From the NCBI RefSeq assembly GCF_031143425.1, contig NW_027150004.1, positions 95,888-159,887 on the forward strand: a DNA stretch of 64,000 nt, given 5' to 3'. Each line of letters opens with the position of its first letter. The first letter of the stretch is position 1. The notes under the pieces are model-generated. The model was not told the origin of the DNA, ran no database searches, and saw nothing but the letters and a program-made list of their open reading frames with translations. This DNA comes from Pleurodeles waltl. Lineage: Eukaryota; Chordata; Amphibia; Caudata; Salamandridae. The translations under genes and the position numbers were made by a program. This document shows positions 63,430-64,000 of the stretch, piece after piece.

Positions 63430-64000
63430 TTGCCTACTACGAGGGAGGACGGGGCGTGGCTCAGTGGGCGGAGCTTACAGGTGATTCATAAAGGGAGAAC
63501 CTTCTACTCTGTGTCTGCAGGAGAGGAAGATAGAACCCGCGCGTCACAGTCAGATACAGATTACGCTCCAGTACATCATCAATTCACCTCCAGGAAGGAT
63601 TCTAGATCTTTTTCTGCTATAGGATCTCTGAGCGCACAGCCTTGCTTTATCTTTGCCAAGCCCAATAGTTAGGGTGGCTTGTCCTTTCCAGAAGCTGAGC
63701 TTCAACTGGGGCACCTGCTACGTTTATATTTGTAAGTGCTTCCTGTTGAGGTTTAGTTTCTGTAAAATGAGCATCATGGCCTACCCAACGGAGTATTTTC
63801 TACGAGTAAGTCAGTAAGCGTTACCTAGCATGTTTTCATATGCCCCGTTTATATTGTACACTAAGACTACGTGATGGGCCTCGGGGGAAACGTCTCCAGC
63901 AACCTTGTGTGCCTTTGGCAATGTGATCGTTACTAGTGCGTCTTTGTGGAGATGTCCTCGTGCTTCTGCGCACAACCTGAATCGGCGGTAAACGCAGTGG
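63430..64000 (+). repeat. Array block 16: S copy, cut by the window end
   Basis: The copy has an A head and an S tail: ACGTCTCCAG near 63890 and the 11-bp deletion form GCGCACAACC at 63969-63978. It has TTTCTGTAAAATG rather than the TTTCTTTAAAATG of most S copies. Confidence 0.9.

Larger units (their letters stand above)
1..64000 (+). repeat. Satellite array, about 632-bp monomer, about 101 head-to-tail copies
   Basis: The same sequence recurs every 620-633 bp with all copies in one orientation. I phased copies on the TTG that follows the EcoRI site (323, 954, 1583, 2213, 2833, 3465 and so on to 63430). Classes by diagnostic bases: A has AGGGAGG, AACCTTCTA, CAATTC, TATAGGATCT and CCCAATAGTT; A' is A with CCCAAGTT; S is an A head whose tail has an 11-bp deletion (GCGCACAACC) and ACGTCTCCAG; B has AGGGTGG, AACCAGCTA, CAGTTC, TATGGAATCT, CCCAAGTT and the tail CTTCCTTTGAG; C has AACCAGCT, usually GAAAGG, AGATTGTTTT and TTTCCCACG; C* is C plus AAAGTGAG and GCGCATAGCC; D has AACCTTCTA with AGATTGTTTT, TTTCCCACG and a tail with GTTTCCTGTTGAAG and CAACTTTGTG; M is a mosaic. 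Outside the foldback element no stretch over 300 bp departs from the monomer. Confidence 0.98.

Noticed and set aside
323..63672. Recurring open frame of 80-88 codons on the + strand, once per monomer
   Set aside because: It begins at TTG, contains no in-frame ATG near its start, is broken by TGA at 23064 and by TAG at 39696, 49782, 51034, 55442 and 59850, and changes its end by 2-bp indels between classes. Differences often change the amino acid. It recurs only because the satellite does.
1..64000. CRISPR array or bacterial repeat system
   Set aside because: The unit is a long contiguous monomer with no unique spacers and no neighbouring cas-like genes.

Overview
The window is one uninterrupted tandem satellite array with no credible protein-coding gene and no complete RNA gene. 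A monomer of about 632 bp (range 620-633 bp) repeats head to tail about 101 times, always in the same orientation, from the first base to the last. The only foreign sequence I found is a 171-bp palindromic foldback element at 27163-27333, inserted inside one monomer.

Organism: this is nuclear DNA of a eukaryote, probably a vertebrate. Array size, higher-order structure and a large share of copy-to-copy differences at CpG sites (CG to TG or CA) fit methylated vertebrate heterochromatin. The foldback element has PIF/Harbinger-type ends (GGGCCTGATT...) and a TAA target. From memory, similar palindromic elements are very common in salamander genomes, so a urodele is my best guess; a database comparison is needed to confirm it.

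Layout: I phase monomers on the TTG just after the EcoRI site (first at 323) and sort them into classes by diagnostic bases: A and A' (variant of A), S (short, 11-bp deletion), B, C, C* (C with extra marks), D and M (mosaic). From 1 to about 34.5 kb a core S-D-A-B (or S-D-A-C) is followed by none to a few extra A', B or C monomers, giving higher-order units of about 2512, 3142, 3775 and 4405 bp. From about 28 to 36 kb the copies carry more private mutations, and the foldback element lies at the left edge of that zone. From about 38.9 kb onward class D heads are gone and S is followed by C*. By 50-63 kb the array has settled into a 7-monomer unit of 4408 bp repeated almost exactly.

Within the monomer I see a perfect tRNA-type D-arm with an A box, no B box, and about 290 bp downstream a stretch resembling the conserved tail region of MIR/CORE-type SINEs. 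The satellite may therefore descend from a tRNA-derived SINE, but this is inference. Short open frames recur because the monomer recurs. They start at TTG or GTG, or at ATG created by single variants, they are broken in several copies, and I do not regard them as genes.
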